Assembly: GCA_963682055.1 (NCBI GenBank)
Contig: OY821745.1
Span: forward strand, 21,387,342-21,451,341
DNA: 64,000 nt
DNA from: Primula veris
Lineage: Eukaryota > Streptophyta > Magnoliopsida > Ericales > Primulaceae
Reading direction: 5' to 3'
Shown here: one piece after another, positions 46,713 to 57,953 of the stretch
Layout: each line of letters opens with the position of its first letter
Position numbering within the stretch: the first letter of the stretch is position 1
The notes under the pieces: model-generated
Told to the model about the DNA's origin: nothing
Database searches by the model: none
The model's input: only the letters and a program-made list of their open reading frames with translations
Position numbers and translations under genes: made by a program

Positions 46713-47639
46713 TTATGGACTTAGGTCTATAGCTTCTTCTTCATTTGCTTTTTGCTTTCCCGATTGCTTTTCCAGCGCCATATATAACTTGAAATTTGGT
46801 CGAAAAAGTTCCTTCCATGGCGCAGCTGCCTCAGTGCGTGTTTGTTCCCACCGTGCTATAATTCCTGTCATTGGGAAGATCCCTTCTTTCGGAATAACCT
46901 GAGCATAGTAACAACTGTTGACGAACACCATTACAGTCGGGATGTAATATGTCGTTCCCTGAGGCGGACCAGTATAAAGAGGTAAAAAAGTGGCGTTCCA
47001 CACGTTTACCCCTCCATTTTTATTTTGCCATAAGGACAACAATACAATTGGCATATTATAATGAGAAGCAATTAAAAACCCATAAGCCGGAAATCTCATC
47101 CATTTGTCAGAAGGTGCGGGATTTGTAGTATGATAAAAATTTAAACTTGATAAAATATAATCATACCGGTAAGCTTCAAAGTCAAGATTCTCAAACAGCT
47201 CATAATAAACACCTTTCATTTGCTGCAACTCTTGAAACAACTCACATCTTACCGCGTACCAATCATCTTCCCCATGCTGTTTACCCATCACATTTGCAAG
47301 TACCCGGAACCCACAGTTACCATCCCCACGCACATCATAAACCGTTTCGATGTAACTATGTATCATGACCCATATTTTGTCACTGTACAGGAAGGTTTGC
47401 CTATTGGGGGTGGGTTTAGGATTCTGGTTTCGCGGCCTCCTAGTTGGGTTTACCCTTACCTCCGGTGTTTCATCCGCCTTACCTTTGCCCTTGTCTCTTC
47501 TAGCACCAGCACTCTGTTCCTCCACATACTCCCATCCCGACTTATCTTTCTTACTAGAATTGTCTCCCTTTCTAAGTCTCCACCTATTTTGTCTCACTTC
47601 GGGGTCACTGATGGATGTTCTGGCTGGTACGGTTATCTC
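46713..47639 (-). pseudogene. OTU-like cysteine protease region, in frame with transposase
   Basis: Open stretch after the second TGA. No ATG starts it; the frame is the same as the transposase frame. A basic, low-complexity linker (GARRDKGKGKADETPEVRV) is followed by the OTU domain, with catalytic-loop Asp and Cys in VYDVRGDGNCGFRVLANV, then EDDWYAVRCELFQELQQ and, near the C-terminus, VMVFVNSCYYAQVIPKEG. In OTU proteases the last strand normally supplies the catalytic His (NHFV-type); here the aligned position appears to be Tyr, so deubiquitinase activity is doubtful. OTU or Ulp1 proteases are known passengers in some plant MULE lineages. The stop is at 46713-46715. Confidence 0.8.
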
Positions 47640-47774
47640 TCAGAGTTGTGTTTTCATACGCCGTTTTTCAACATTAGTTTTGCTAGCATAAACACTTTTA
47701 AACTCTTCTAGATCACCCTCTACCTCATAATCATCGGTGTTCCCATTATCATCAATTACGTCTAATTTTTTTCA
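47640..47774 (-). other. Two in-frame TGA codons between transposase and OTU
   Basis: TGA at 47774-47772 and TGA at 47642-47640 are the only stops in about 2.7 kb of otherwise open frame (49409 to 46713). The 43 codons between them are acidic and coding-like (LDVIDDNGNTDDYEVEGDLE). They could be mutations in a once single fused protein, or the first may be a genuine end of the transposase. Confidence 0.75.
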
Positions 47775-49409
47775 GAATGGATGAATATATTCTAGAGGAA
47801 GAGGCTTCCCGAATAAAATATGTTCACTCATAATATGATGACAAGGTAAACCGTGAGACAATTTGAAACCGCAAGAACAATTCTCATCAGCCTGGCCACT
47901 ACATTTTTTGTGTTCTTGAAATAATAAATCAAAGGCATAGTGTGTGATATACGACCTAAGATTTATAAATAGAGGTGTTCGTTCAGAATGTGGAAAATAA
48001 GACTTGCATTTATCCAACTTCATCTTAATATCCTCAAACTGTTTTTCTAGAATTCTATTCACCTCTACCCAAACAATTTCAAGCGTGCCAGTATTTGTGG
48101 AAAGGGATCTTTTCAGCTTAGCATGTTGTTGTTCGGCTCGATTGCTAGTTCTGTTACCTAGATGTGTTGTATGATTGGTATAGCATGCAACAAACTTTTC
48201 AGCATAATCATTTAAAAGCTTGTCTACATACTTAATCACAGCAGGGTACGATTTGTAAGAGGAATTGAAATAAGCCCGGTTATGATTGTACTCCTCTATC
48301 GACTCAGAATGAACCAATAAACCCCAATCATCTAGAAACGTTTGCCACTCCTCGTCAGGGATCTTTTTACGACAGTTTTTCAAAATATTTTTTGCAATAT
48401 GAAAAGTGCACAAAATATGATGAGAATCGGGAAAAACAACGGATAAAGCATTTGATAAGGCCATTTCCCTGTCGGTTACAAACATCCTAGGTAGTATACA
48501 ACCCTTCAATGTAATTTTAAATTTTTCGAATGCCCATATATAACTTTTCTTTGTCTCTTCACTCATGAAAACAAAACCTAAACAATATGTTTGGTACGTT
48601 GATGTCATTCCTATGACTTCTAGAAATGACATATTAAAACGGTTTGTCCTATATGTACAATCCATTAACAAGACATCAGGAAAAGCTTTGAACATCCTTA
48701 TAAAATCGGGGTGTGCAAAAAACAAGTTCTCAAGGCAATGGGTTGTTGGGTTCATATTATAGTAGAATGTGTAGCGATGTCTATCCAACAAATTAAACAG
48801 TTCATGTATCGGGTTTCTACCATCTCGTTCTTTAAATTTCAGTCCCGCCAAAAAATTATGTATCGTTTTAGTGTTTGATACATTGTCAGGATTTCTATTT
48901 TTGATGGCCTCTAATATTGCACCAACTTTAAAACTACTTTGCCTTAAAGTTTTAACAATTTCTTTTTCATCTTGGGTTAAACGAGCACGTTGTGCTTGCC
49001 CTTGAAGGTAAGTTGGAGGTGGGTGGTTATGTTGTCCATTTTCTACTTGACACATCCATTCACCATTAACTACGTAACCTTTAATGAAAAATGGACAATC
49101 TTTTTTCTTTGTACCTGAATTTACGGAAGATGGTTTCTTTTTTTCGTAAAGCCCCGATTTATCACACACAATATCAACATACGGTGTTTTGCTCCCATCA
49201 CCCCCTCCAGACCTACGAATCCTAAGAATGAAACCCCAATTTCCAGCCACATCAGCAAGATCAGCAAGCATTTCATCCCTTGTATCCCAAGTCAATTCAT
49301 CAACTTGAAAGTGCTCTGTATAATCAGCTAGCTCATCGTTTGAGCCACTGGATGAATTCGCATTGTTGTTATTCCATTGGTTGTTGTCATAACCATAGTT
49401 GTAATTCAT
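47772..49409 (-). CDS. MULE transposase (FAR1-type, SWIM zinc finger)
   Basis: Intact 545-codon ORF. It starts MNYNYGYDNNQWNNNN. Residues about 60-130 form a FAR1/WRKY-GCM1-like zinc finger (C82, C105, H127, H129). The DDE core contains D250 in VLLMDCTYRT, D313 in RMFVTDREMALSNAL and E426 in TSNRAEQQHAKLK; the CTFHIAKN segment is also typical. A SWIM finger (C511, C513, C523, H525, in CSCGFKLSHGLPCHH) lies near the C-terminus. All catalytic residues are present. Such proteins bind MULE termini and excise the element. The frame continues past its TGA into the OTU region. Upstream is the palindrome-rich spacer. Confidence 0.93.
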   Translation of the reverse strand: MNYNYGYDNNQWNNNNANSSSGSNDELADYTEHFQVDELTWDTRDEMLADLADVAGNWGFILRIRRSGGGDGSKTPYVDIVCDKSGLYEKKKPSSVNSGTKKKDCPFFIKGYVVNGEWMCQVENGQHNHPPPTYLQGQAQRARLTQDEKEIVKTLRQSSFKVGAILEAIKNRNPDNVSNTKTIHNFLAGLKFKERDGRNPIHELFNLLDRHRYTFYYNMNPTTHCLENLFFAHPDFIRMFKAFPDVLLMDCTYRTNRFNMSFLEVIGMTSTYQTYCLGFVFMSEETKKSYIWAFEKFKITLKGCILPRMFVTDREMALSNALSVVFPDSHHILCTFHIAKNILKNCRKKIPDEEWQTFLDDWGLLVHSESIEEYNHNRAYFNSSYKSYPAVIKYVDKLLNDYAEKFVACYTNHTTHLGNRTSNRAEQQHAKLKRSLSTNTGTLEIVWVEVNRILEKQFEDIKMKLDKCKSYFPHSERTPLFINLRSYITHYAFDLLFQEHKKCSGQADENCSCGFKLSHGLPCHHIMSEHILFGKPLPLEYIHPF

Positions 49410-50349
49410 TTTCGAAAAGTGTTTGTTTATATTTTTTTTTTGGGAGAAATGAGTATTTTTTTAGAGATTTTTGAAAAGTGTTTGTGTTTGATTTTAGGGT
49501 TTGTTAGAATTGGAAAAAATGAGCCATATTTATAGTGTTAATTTCAGAAACCCCACAAGGTGGTATCATTTCCAAACTTTAATAATGCATTGAGTAGTCA
49601 TTTTCGGATAGGGTTGTCAACTCATAATAATTCAAAAGTGATAAGGTGTTGTCGGATTTATTTTGATAGATATGGTATCCAATGTCATCTACACTACAAC
49701 CCATAGATTACTTTTACGGTTTGTAGTGTTTTTTTTGGTGTAGTCATTTCCAAACTTTAATAATGCATTGAGTAGTCATTTTCGGATAGGGTTGTCAACT
49801 CATAATAATTCAAAAGTGGGAAAGTGTTGTCGGGTGCATTTGTTGGATATGGTATCCAATGTCATTTACACTACAAACCGTAGATTACTTTTACGGTTTG
49901 TAGTGTTTTTTTTATACGTTATTAACCGTGATTCAGTGCAAAAAGTACATTTGTAAAATAAACACTGCTTAAATAAAGAGTACAAACCGTACATTTAATG
50001 TACGGTTTGTACATATTTCATACAAACCGTACATTAAATTTACGGTTTGTATGAAATCAGTACAAACCGTACATTAAATGTACGGTTTGTATGTATATTT
50101 CAGAAAATTGCAAATCAGTCCCTGCATTTTTGTAAAAACTCAATATTGGTCCTATCAATTAAAATACAGAATATTTTTTACAAACATACAAATCAAATAT
50201 ACGAATCAAATTAAACTTACGAATTTATAACGTACAAATCAAACATACAAATCAAATTAAACTTACGAATTTATAATATTTCAACTCAGCTAAGAATAAA
50301 ACTTACAAATCAAACATATAAATCAAATACAAAAAACACAAATGTGCAT
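49410..50349. repeat. MULE central spacer: 178-bp direct repeat and palindromes
   Basis: Between the two genes. CATTTCCAAACTTTAATAAT starts at 49567 and again at 49745, beginning a 178-bp tandem pair. Hairpin units follow at 49869-49907 (arms ACACTACAAACCGTA), 49982-50010, 50022-50050 and 50062-50090 (arms ACAAACCGTACATT). They resemble the palindromes in both TIRs but use CGTACATT for CGTAGATT. The region presumably contains the transposase promoter and the 3' end of the PMD gene. Confidence 0.85.
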
Positions 50350-52722
50350 TTATTTATTTTTGTAACGACTAAATGATTTAAAGTTGGACGTATGGAGCAT
50401 CTTTCCCGCCGATGTTAATCTATCCGATGACGGCTCAGTAGACTCTTCGATTTCGTTTAGCTCCGTACGGCGTCTCTGTCGATGCTGCGATTCTGGATGC
50501 GGAGCACGCTCGTGGGATGTAAGTGTCAATCCTCGACTCCAACTGTCGTACGACCCAAATGATTGTCTATGATGATCGAACGAAACATCATCCTGAACGT
50601 AGTCCGACCCAGCAAAAGAAGCACGACGACCATGACCGCTTGAACTCGGACCCGGACCCTGATCTGTAGTCGGGGGTCGACCTCCACTCGATCTTCTACC
50701 CCCGCTACGCCCGCCGCTACTAGATTCGCCTTCCCCTCTGCCTCTTTCGTCGGGACGCCGACAACTTGAAGCCCTAGTGTAAGTTCTTGGGTCGTAACGT
50801 AGGTCGTCATCACCATCGTCATCGTCGTCGTCATCGTCATCCGCCTTATCCGACTGTTCATCAGCTGACCCATACGGATTCATTCCCATTTCAGCGAAGT
50901 CCGCACGTAGTAAGTCCACTTCCGTTTTTGCTTTTAGCCGTTTGAACGATTTGAAATTGCGGCGCAATACCGCTTTCTGAAAAAAAAAAAAAAACCAATA
51001 AAAAACGATTTATAAGTATTGAAATACCCAAACAAAAAAATAACAATCAAATATTAATGAACTTTAATTAGTTGTTACCATTTTATTGAACAACCCCGTA
51101 TGCTCCCGGAAACCGTGAGATGGCCGGGCAAGTTCAGGTGGGTTTATAAAGATCCGGGTCCTCTCTCTATACCATCTCATGTAATCCGGTGACGTCCCCG
51201 TGCCAAATTCACCGTTAATAAGACGGTTGTGGCGGTCATTCCACACGGCTATAAACTCTGCAAAAAGTAGAGGTCAGTCGTGTTTTTGCCCAATCTCATA
51301 TCTTCTATCCTTGCCGTGACCCTGTCTGGGTTTTCAAATATATGTAGGGAACCGCTGAACAAAACTGAACTATCTCATGAACCTGTCCGCGGGGTGGAAC
51401 TCAATCTTCTCATTACAAATGAGAGGCACAGAACAATGCCACATATAACGGCCCCACGTGTAGTATTCCGGATAGTCATCGAGGTTCCCGTAAGGTTGCC
51501 AGACTATCTGTAATCAGGAAAAATTATTATTAGAATATGTAAACAAGAGTTTAAAAATACTAGTAATAAATTCTGCGAACATAAGACCAATGCAAACATA
51601 TACAACATATAATACGTAAGTTGCATGTAGGAAATAAGAAAGTTAAAATTTACCTGTTCATGCGACATATGGTCAAACTGGTCACGTATGTGGACCACAT
51701 TATGTCCGTAGGCATATGGCTTAAGGTTAGTTTGCCTCCAAATCTTCCATCTGTAATATACAAACAAAACCCGATAAACAATAAATATAAATAAGATAAG
51801 TAAATGATAGATAACACAATAAAAAAAACAGAAATCCAAAACAAAAACTAAATAATATCATACCTGTAACCGAGGGGGAACATAGGCAAGCCCTCAGGTG
51901 GCTCGATATCTTCCGGCAGCTCTTCACATGGTCTAACCAGCAGTAGTCTGGTCATCGCCCACATATCGAGAAACATCACCTCCCTGCTTACTCCGTTTGC
52001 CTTACCACGTACCAACTTGCATAGATTAGCCTCTAACCAGGCCAGAAGAGCTGATCCCCAACTATACTCAGCACATGTGTCAAAATCCTCCAGAAATGGC
52101 AGAGGCCAGAGTGGAATCTGATCACTGCTCTTATCCGAAAACGCATGTGCCCCCAGTAATAATAACATCACAGCCCTAGACTGATATAGCAAACGCTCCT
52201 CACTAGGGTTTGGGGGTAATTCACCAAAGGTGTGTAACATCCAATCAAGTCTAACTGTCAAACAGTTTGTATCAACTTGATGGTCAGCAGGTCTAACACC
52301 CAACAAACTCTCTATCATATCTAACCTGCTCGCCCTGTTATCATTTCGCTCCGATCGGGTAACAGCAAGCCATCCACCCTGAGACCAAACATAATCTCTA
52401 CATCCTGTAAAGATATCCCCAACTCTCCACCGACAAAATGGAACGAGTGCGTCTCATCACGCCACCTATCAACTAAGGCTGTAAGCAAGCCTCGGTCTAC
52501 GGTATAATTACCTATAGTGTGAATATCGTAAAAACCAGCCCTAATCATATTTTGAACTACCCTGTCAGGCGTCGGTATCTGCCAACTATAATTATAAACC
52601 CTAATCTTATTGGCATCTCCTCTACCCGCTTCTCTTCCAGCATCCCAAGTCTGATTAGAAATATGACCGATCTGTCGTAAAATGCCCAACCTGCCTTTAA
52701 TCTGTGGACCTGGCTCTGCCAT
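50350..52722 (-). pseudogene. Plant mobile domain (PMD) gene, four exons, broken
   Basis: Inferred exons: 52722-51864, 51750-51655, 51507-51079 and 50976-50350, with GT-AG borders and matching phases. Exon 1 starts MAEPGPQIKGRLGILRQIGH and carries PMD landmarks LVDRWRDETHSFHF, GELGISLQDVEIMFGLRVDG, LTVRLDWMLHTFG, CAEYSWGSALLAWLEANLC and MWAMTRLLLVRP. Exon 2 has RWKIWRQTNLKPYAYG, exon 3 IVWQPYGNLDDYPEYYTWG, and exon 4 is an Asp/Ser/Gly/Arg-rich tail. Lesions: a frameshift near 52370, a TAG near 51373 and two compensating shifts before 51260. PMD proteins (MAIN/MAIL type) act in gene silencing and genome stability, and PMDs also occur within plant transposons. Confidence 0.82.
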
Positions 52723-52774
52723 CCTAACTATTTTTATTTTTAACAATAAAAACGACATAAGAAACATACACATT

Positions 52775-53100
52775 TAATGATAACCAAACAATTATTTTAA
52801 TTATCCAATTAAACAATGATAACCAATTAATGATAACCAAACAATGATAACTCAATGATAACCAATTAATGATAACTAAATAATGATAACCAATTAATGA
52901 TAACCAAACAATAATAACTCAATGATAACCAATTAATTATAACCAAACAATGATAACTCAATGATAACCAATTAATGATAATCAAATATTGATAACTCAA
53001 TGATAACCAATTAATAATAACTAAAACAATGATAACTCAATTATAACCAAATAATGATAACTCAATTTTTTAATCATAATCAAATACATTTAATGATAAT
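52775..53100. repeat. GATAACCAATTAAT tandem array
   Basis: Many units close to AATGATAACCAATTAATGAT alternating with CCAAACAATGATAACTC, in the PMD gene leader. Period about 19-38 bp. Confidence 0.85.
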
Positions 53101-53362
53101 CGAACAATAATAACACAATTTTTTTATAAAACGGATAAAATATCAACAACCCCAATTTTTATTGGTGATTTGGGCAAACAAACTAATTAAAAAACCTAAT
53201 TTTATAAAAACCTTTAATTTTCAAAACGGGTAAATATTAATAAAACGTAACTATTTTTATTTTTCTCAATCAAACCATCATAAACATGTAACATCATAAC
53301 CAAACCATTAGTAATAAATATCTAAATAAACAAATTTCAATAAAAACCATAAATTTTTTATT

Positions 53363-53668
53363 AAATGGGACAAATATCAACAATTATTATAATTTCTATA
53401 ATTAATATAAACAAACAACAAACAATTATATATAGCTAAGTGAATTATGAATTTGCATATTTTATATATTTATTCCTATTTTACAAATTGAAATTACACA
53501 CACACACACACACACAAATGGGACAAATATCAACAATTATTATAATTTGTATAATTAATATAAACAAACAACAAACAATTATATATAGCTAAGTGAATAA
53601 TCAATTTGCATATTTTATATATTTTTTCCTATTTTACAAATTGAAATTACACAAAATAAATAATAAAT
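53363..53668. repeat. 153-bp tandem duplication with (CA)n
   Basis: AAATGGGACAAATATCAACA starts at 53363 and 53516; copies are nearly identical and separated by a (CA)n run (53494-53514). Confidence 0.88.
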
Positions 53669-53939
53669 AGAGAATAAAAGAAATACCTTGAATTATGGAT
53701 AAATTTGATTGATAATTTGGGGGTTTTTGTTAAGAAAGTTGATAGTTATTGTAGTTGATTGATTTGGGCGGTTTTTATGGATGAAAATTGGGGGTTTTTG
53801 AGAGAAAGAGAGAGAGTATAGTATAAAAGTTTATTTTATTTTTTAAAAAACGTGAAATTCTGTTTTCAAGGGACTGTGTGTGTAATTTTCGTGCAGGAAC
53901 TGACTGTGTAATTTTTGAAAACTGGGGACTGACTGTGTA

Positions 53940-54071
53940 ATTTCTGCAGAAATTACACAGACCGTAGATTAAATCTACTGTAAACCGTAGATTAAATTTA
54001 CTGTAAACCGTAGATTTAATCTACGGTCTGTGCGTTTTTTCAGATTATTTGAAATTTAAAAATCCATCCTC
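53940..54071. repeat. MULE right terminal region with palindromes
   Basis: TIR matching 45969-46040 in reverse, with three palindromic or half-palindromic (ACCGTAGATTTAATCTACGG) units at about 53971-54027. Confidence 0.88.
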
Positions 54072-54080
54072 TACTTCAAT

Positions 54081-54696
54081 AAATTTCTGCCCACAGTAAT
54101 ATATACATTTTACATACCTTGCTCCGGTACGAGTATCGAATACATCTTGTTACGATATGAATACAACGATACGTTTTTCTTAGGAACAAAAAATTAGGGT
54201 ATGAACGTATTGTGTATGTCAATTTTTTATAATTTCTTAGTATATAAATATTAATAGATTTACTATGTCTATCTAAACCATTATTTAAAATCACGATAAA
54301 AGTAAAATTCATGCATTTTACTAAAGTTGAGCATACGTGGACCGAACCAAACATAACCATATAAGTCTAAGTCATATTCCATATAAGGTTTATGCATGGG
54401 CGGCCCGCCATTGCGGGTTGCCTGACGCTTGATTTTTTTTTTCCCTTTACCTCGTTTTATTACTAAAATACATTAAAATTTTGTTCTTATTGAAACAAAA
54501 TTACTTTATGATTTGTTGCTTTAATTATAATTTATAATAAATTGGGATTTATATAATTATATTTGGTTGAACCATTGTCTAGTCCGTGTCCTAGGCCCAC
54601 CAAGTCTTGCTAAACTTGGGTCTGGGCCGCCCCTGGGTTTAGGTCATATCTCATAAAAATATTGTCTCCTTAGAGTAACAAACCACATTACATTAC
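54081..54696. other. Intergenic, nothing recognised
   Basis: No gene. A short GC-richer stretch at 54396-54425 and 54573-54645 (TTGCTAAACTTGGGTCTGGG) shows no known family. Confidence 0.55.
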
Positions 54697-55918
54697 GGCT
54701 CCGTTTGTTTCACAGTAAAATGTTTCCTAAAGGAAAATATTTACGTTGGAAAGTTTTTCGGTGAAAACTTTTGTTTGCTTCCTATTTACGGACGTTTGAT
54801 GCATAAAAATTTTTCCATGTAATTTTTTTTAATAAATTTATAGTTATATCAATTTTTTAAGTTTAAACAATGTAAACGCATAAATAAATAAATATGGTTC
54901 ATACTTTAAAACATATTATAAAATGAATGAATTTTTTTTAATCAAAGTATTAAGGCAAATAAGCTTAGAAAAGTTTAAAAACATTAATGATTAAAAATCA
55001 TGATTATTTTGATAGAAAAACTAAAACTTATTCATTTAATTTAAAACTAAAATGAATTCTTTATAGAAGAACTCCGTCAACCACTTTTTTCTTTCTTTCC
55101 ATTTTTATTAGCGATGAATCTCATTAATTTTTTATTCATTTCTGTATAAATAGTCCAACGTGTATATATATATATATATATACACACACTAGTAAAATTT
55201 ACGCGTTACGTGTGAGATGCGTAATGGCATAAATCTCGTAATATATTTTATTTTAAACATAATATTCAGATTTGGTATCATTTATTATAGTTAGGCAGGT
55301 TAAAACGAATTGTTAATTAATTTAGGATACATCCATAATTAGAAAAATATAGTAGAACAAATTATTAATTAATTAGATTAGCTATATTGGTAATTATTAA
55401 AACATAGTTATGGTATTTTTGAAAAAATTGGGCAAAATTGGGCATGCTCATTTCTCTTGGATTGACTTATTATAATAGAATGATACACACGTGTTGAGTT
55501 GTATGTATATCTAAAAAAGTATATACCAAAATATATATTATATTTTTTTTATCATTGTATTTAATTTTTGGTGCCAATTAAATAAAATCCAGATTAAATA
55601 AAGAATGGTAGGATAATTTTGATTTTAGTAGAATAGTTATATGGTAATAGATATTTTGACTAAAAAATATAGAGAATATGGTAAGTGATATATTATATGA
55701 AAGTCTCATTATTTATATTATTGCATTAGGAGAGTAGCTGGCCCAATTGTAAATCGTTTCCCCCTTTTTTTTCATTGTAAACATTTCCCCCATTTTTTCT
55801 TGATTTGGGGTAAATAATTTCCTAATTTTTTGCATTTACGTTCAACCAATCATCCGAAAAATATAATTTACCCGTAAATATTTGTTTACCCTCATTTTAC
55901 ACCAAAACAAACAGAGAC
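54697..55918. mobile_element. Non-autonomous hAT-like element, 1.2 kb
   Basis: The left end GGCTCCGTTTGTTTCACAGT and right end, in reverse, GTCTCTGTTTGTTTTGGTGT share the core CTSYGTTTGTTT and TAAAATG. Flanking octamers TACATTAC and TACATTGA match at 6 of 8. The interior is AT-rich without coding capacity and contains an (AT)n run near 55155-55180. Confidence 0.5.
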
Positions 55919-55926
55919 TACATTGA

Positions 55927-57230
55927 AAATATAAATATACATGTGTGTATACATTCTATTATAATAAGCCAAACTAAATCAAATGAGACTGAGCAATTTA
56001 GCTAATATTAATTACAATAATACAATACTACCATAATGCATGTCTCCTTTATATTAATTACAATAATATCATACTCACATAAAAATATAAAAGTATAAAC
56101 TAATAAAACTATTTATCACTTTTTAACAACCAAATATTTTTTAAAATTTTAAAGTATGTTTTTTTTTTTTATTATACACCTATTTATATCATAACTATAG
56201 TTATTTTTTATATTTTTATTGCATTACGCGCCGCACACACAACGCGTGGGATACGAATGTATTTAAATTCAACTTTTAAAACTTAGGCCCCGTTTATTTC
56301 ATATTAAAAGTTTTACTTTCATGAGAAAATTTTACACATGAAACTTTTATTTGCCATTCATTTATATGCGATTAGTGCCTAAATTTTTTTCCACCTACCA
56401 AGCATAAACTCTTTATACTATTTATTTTCTCCAAACAGTGATATGACAGGAGAGACACTTTATTGTATAATAGATTTACCCTACAATTAAACTTGAGGAA
56501 TTTGGATGGATTTTGGATTAAAAAAATTATGTGTGTTCTTATATTCCATATATGTTTCCTGTTATGCATTATACCTAACCTCAAAAATTATGAAACAATG
56601 GTTCCTTATATTTACCATAGCACAAACACCAAAATGATTATATATGTCTACAATATAAGTATGTCTCAAACAGTAGTGAGCATAGATAAAAGAAATGAGT
56701 ACTGCTATAAGCATCCAAATATGTTATCCAAAAATTTTACTTCGCTGATATGCGGGGTTAACAGTATCAATTATGTATTAAATAAAAATTATTTACAAAA
56801 TTACAACAAAAAAAAAACGATCGGTTCATCTGATCCGTTACACCAGCCCATAAGGTTTTTGAATTGAAAAGAAGCTACATTTTTCAAAAGAGAAATGTGT
56901 TCTGAAAATGGTAGCATATGGTTTTATAACAGTTTCCTAAAAGATTTCTTAACTTTTATATGTTTGGTTCCTCAAAGTCAAATAACATCTTTTGTTCTTT
57001 AGAAACCTTCCTTCTATTATACTTCCTCTAGGCTAGCAAACGAAAAAAATTACTCATAAACAAACTTGTGTTCGGTTCGTTAGGTGCTGGACTCGCGTTC
57101 TTAAATTAATTTAATATTAAGCCAAACTTGAGCAAAAATACAAAGCTCGTGTCAGGCTTGGCTTCATTTAATTAATGGATATATATTTTAACATAAAACT
57201 AAATTTTATTATTAAAAAAGAAGTATCAAG

Positions 57231-57285
<55 letters not shown>

Positions 57286-57944
57286 TTCCTATATATGTTA
57301 TTTAAATTAGGTATGATGCATGTCCATATACATTCTTTAATTATATAGTAAATTTTATATTTTTATGTAATTTTCTTAATATACATTCTTCATTTATTAT
57401 GTTAATTTCTCAATTTCTAAGTTTTATTATAAAAGTTTAAATTGTAAGAAATTGTAAGTAGTTGCCATCCAAAAAAGTGAAAATAATTCACTAAAAAAAT
57501 AACGCTGATAAACTCAATATACTAAATTAAAGTTTCACAATTACATGTTTAAAACAATAAGTGTCCATATTCATTTCAGTCAACTACAATTAACCCTAAC
57601 CATAATAAAACATCCACCTTTATAATTTTGATCTAAGATGCTTTATTTTCATAAGTTTGAGTAATATTTAACTAAATGTCCAAAAAATGATATTTTAATG
57701 TATCCTCATTTAGTTGTACTTTACAAAATTACGTACAATTTTGATCAGTCGAGACCAATATCAAAATTACCGAAATAAAATTTTCTTAAATTAGTCATAT
57801 TTTCAAATTTTAAATTATATTAACTAGTTTTTAAAAGTTTCATTTCAACAAGAGACTTCATATATTATTGATTAAAATTAAATAAGAATGTAAGGAGTAA
57901 TATGTAACCCACCTAGCTAGCTTACTATTTAGAAAAAGAACAAA
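55927..57944. other. Intergenic AT-rich DNA
   Basis: No gene. GGCCCCGTTTATTTCATAT at 56287 looks like one terminus of a similar element, but its partner is not visible. (AT)n microsatellite at 57234-57284. Confidence 0.55.
57234..57284. repeat. (AT)n microsatellite
   Basis: About 50 bp of pure AT repeat. Confidence 0.92.
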
Positions 57945-57953
57945 TTAAAAGAA

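Larger units (their letters stand above)
45969..54071 (-). mobile_element. Mutator-like element (MULE) with transposase-OTU and PMD genes
   Basis: 8103-bp element. The left end GATGATGGATTTTTAAACAT and the right end, in reverse complement, GAGGATGGATTTTTAAATTT continue into a shared TCAAATAATCTGAAAAAACG and ACAGACCGTA, giving TIRs of about 72 bp with few mismatches. A 9-bp target duplication flanks the element. On the minus strand from the right end lie an AT-rich leader, a four-exon PMD gene, a palindrome-rich spacer, and a FAR1/MULE transposase whose frame runs on into an OTU-like protease. Stops and shifts in both genes indicate the copy is no longer autonomous as read. Confidence 0.92.

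Noticed and set aside
47147..47711. Plus-strand open frames opposite the OTU region
   Set aside because: Antisense shadows of the OTU-coding frame.
49690..49735. A tiny CACTA MITE (CACTACAA...GTTTGTAGTG) inside the MULE
   Set aside because: It is one of the CGTA...TACG hairpins whose arms happen to extend into CACTAC; no 3-bp duplication and it is repeated 178 bp later.
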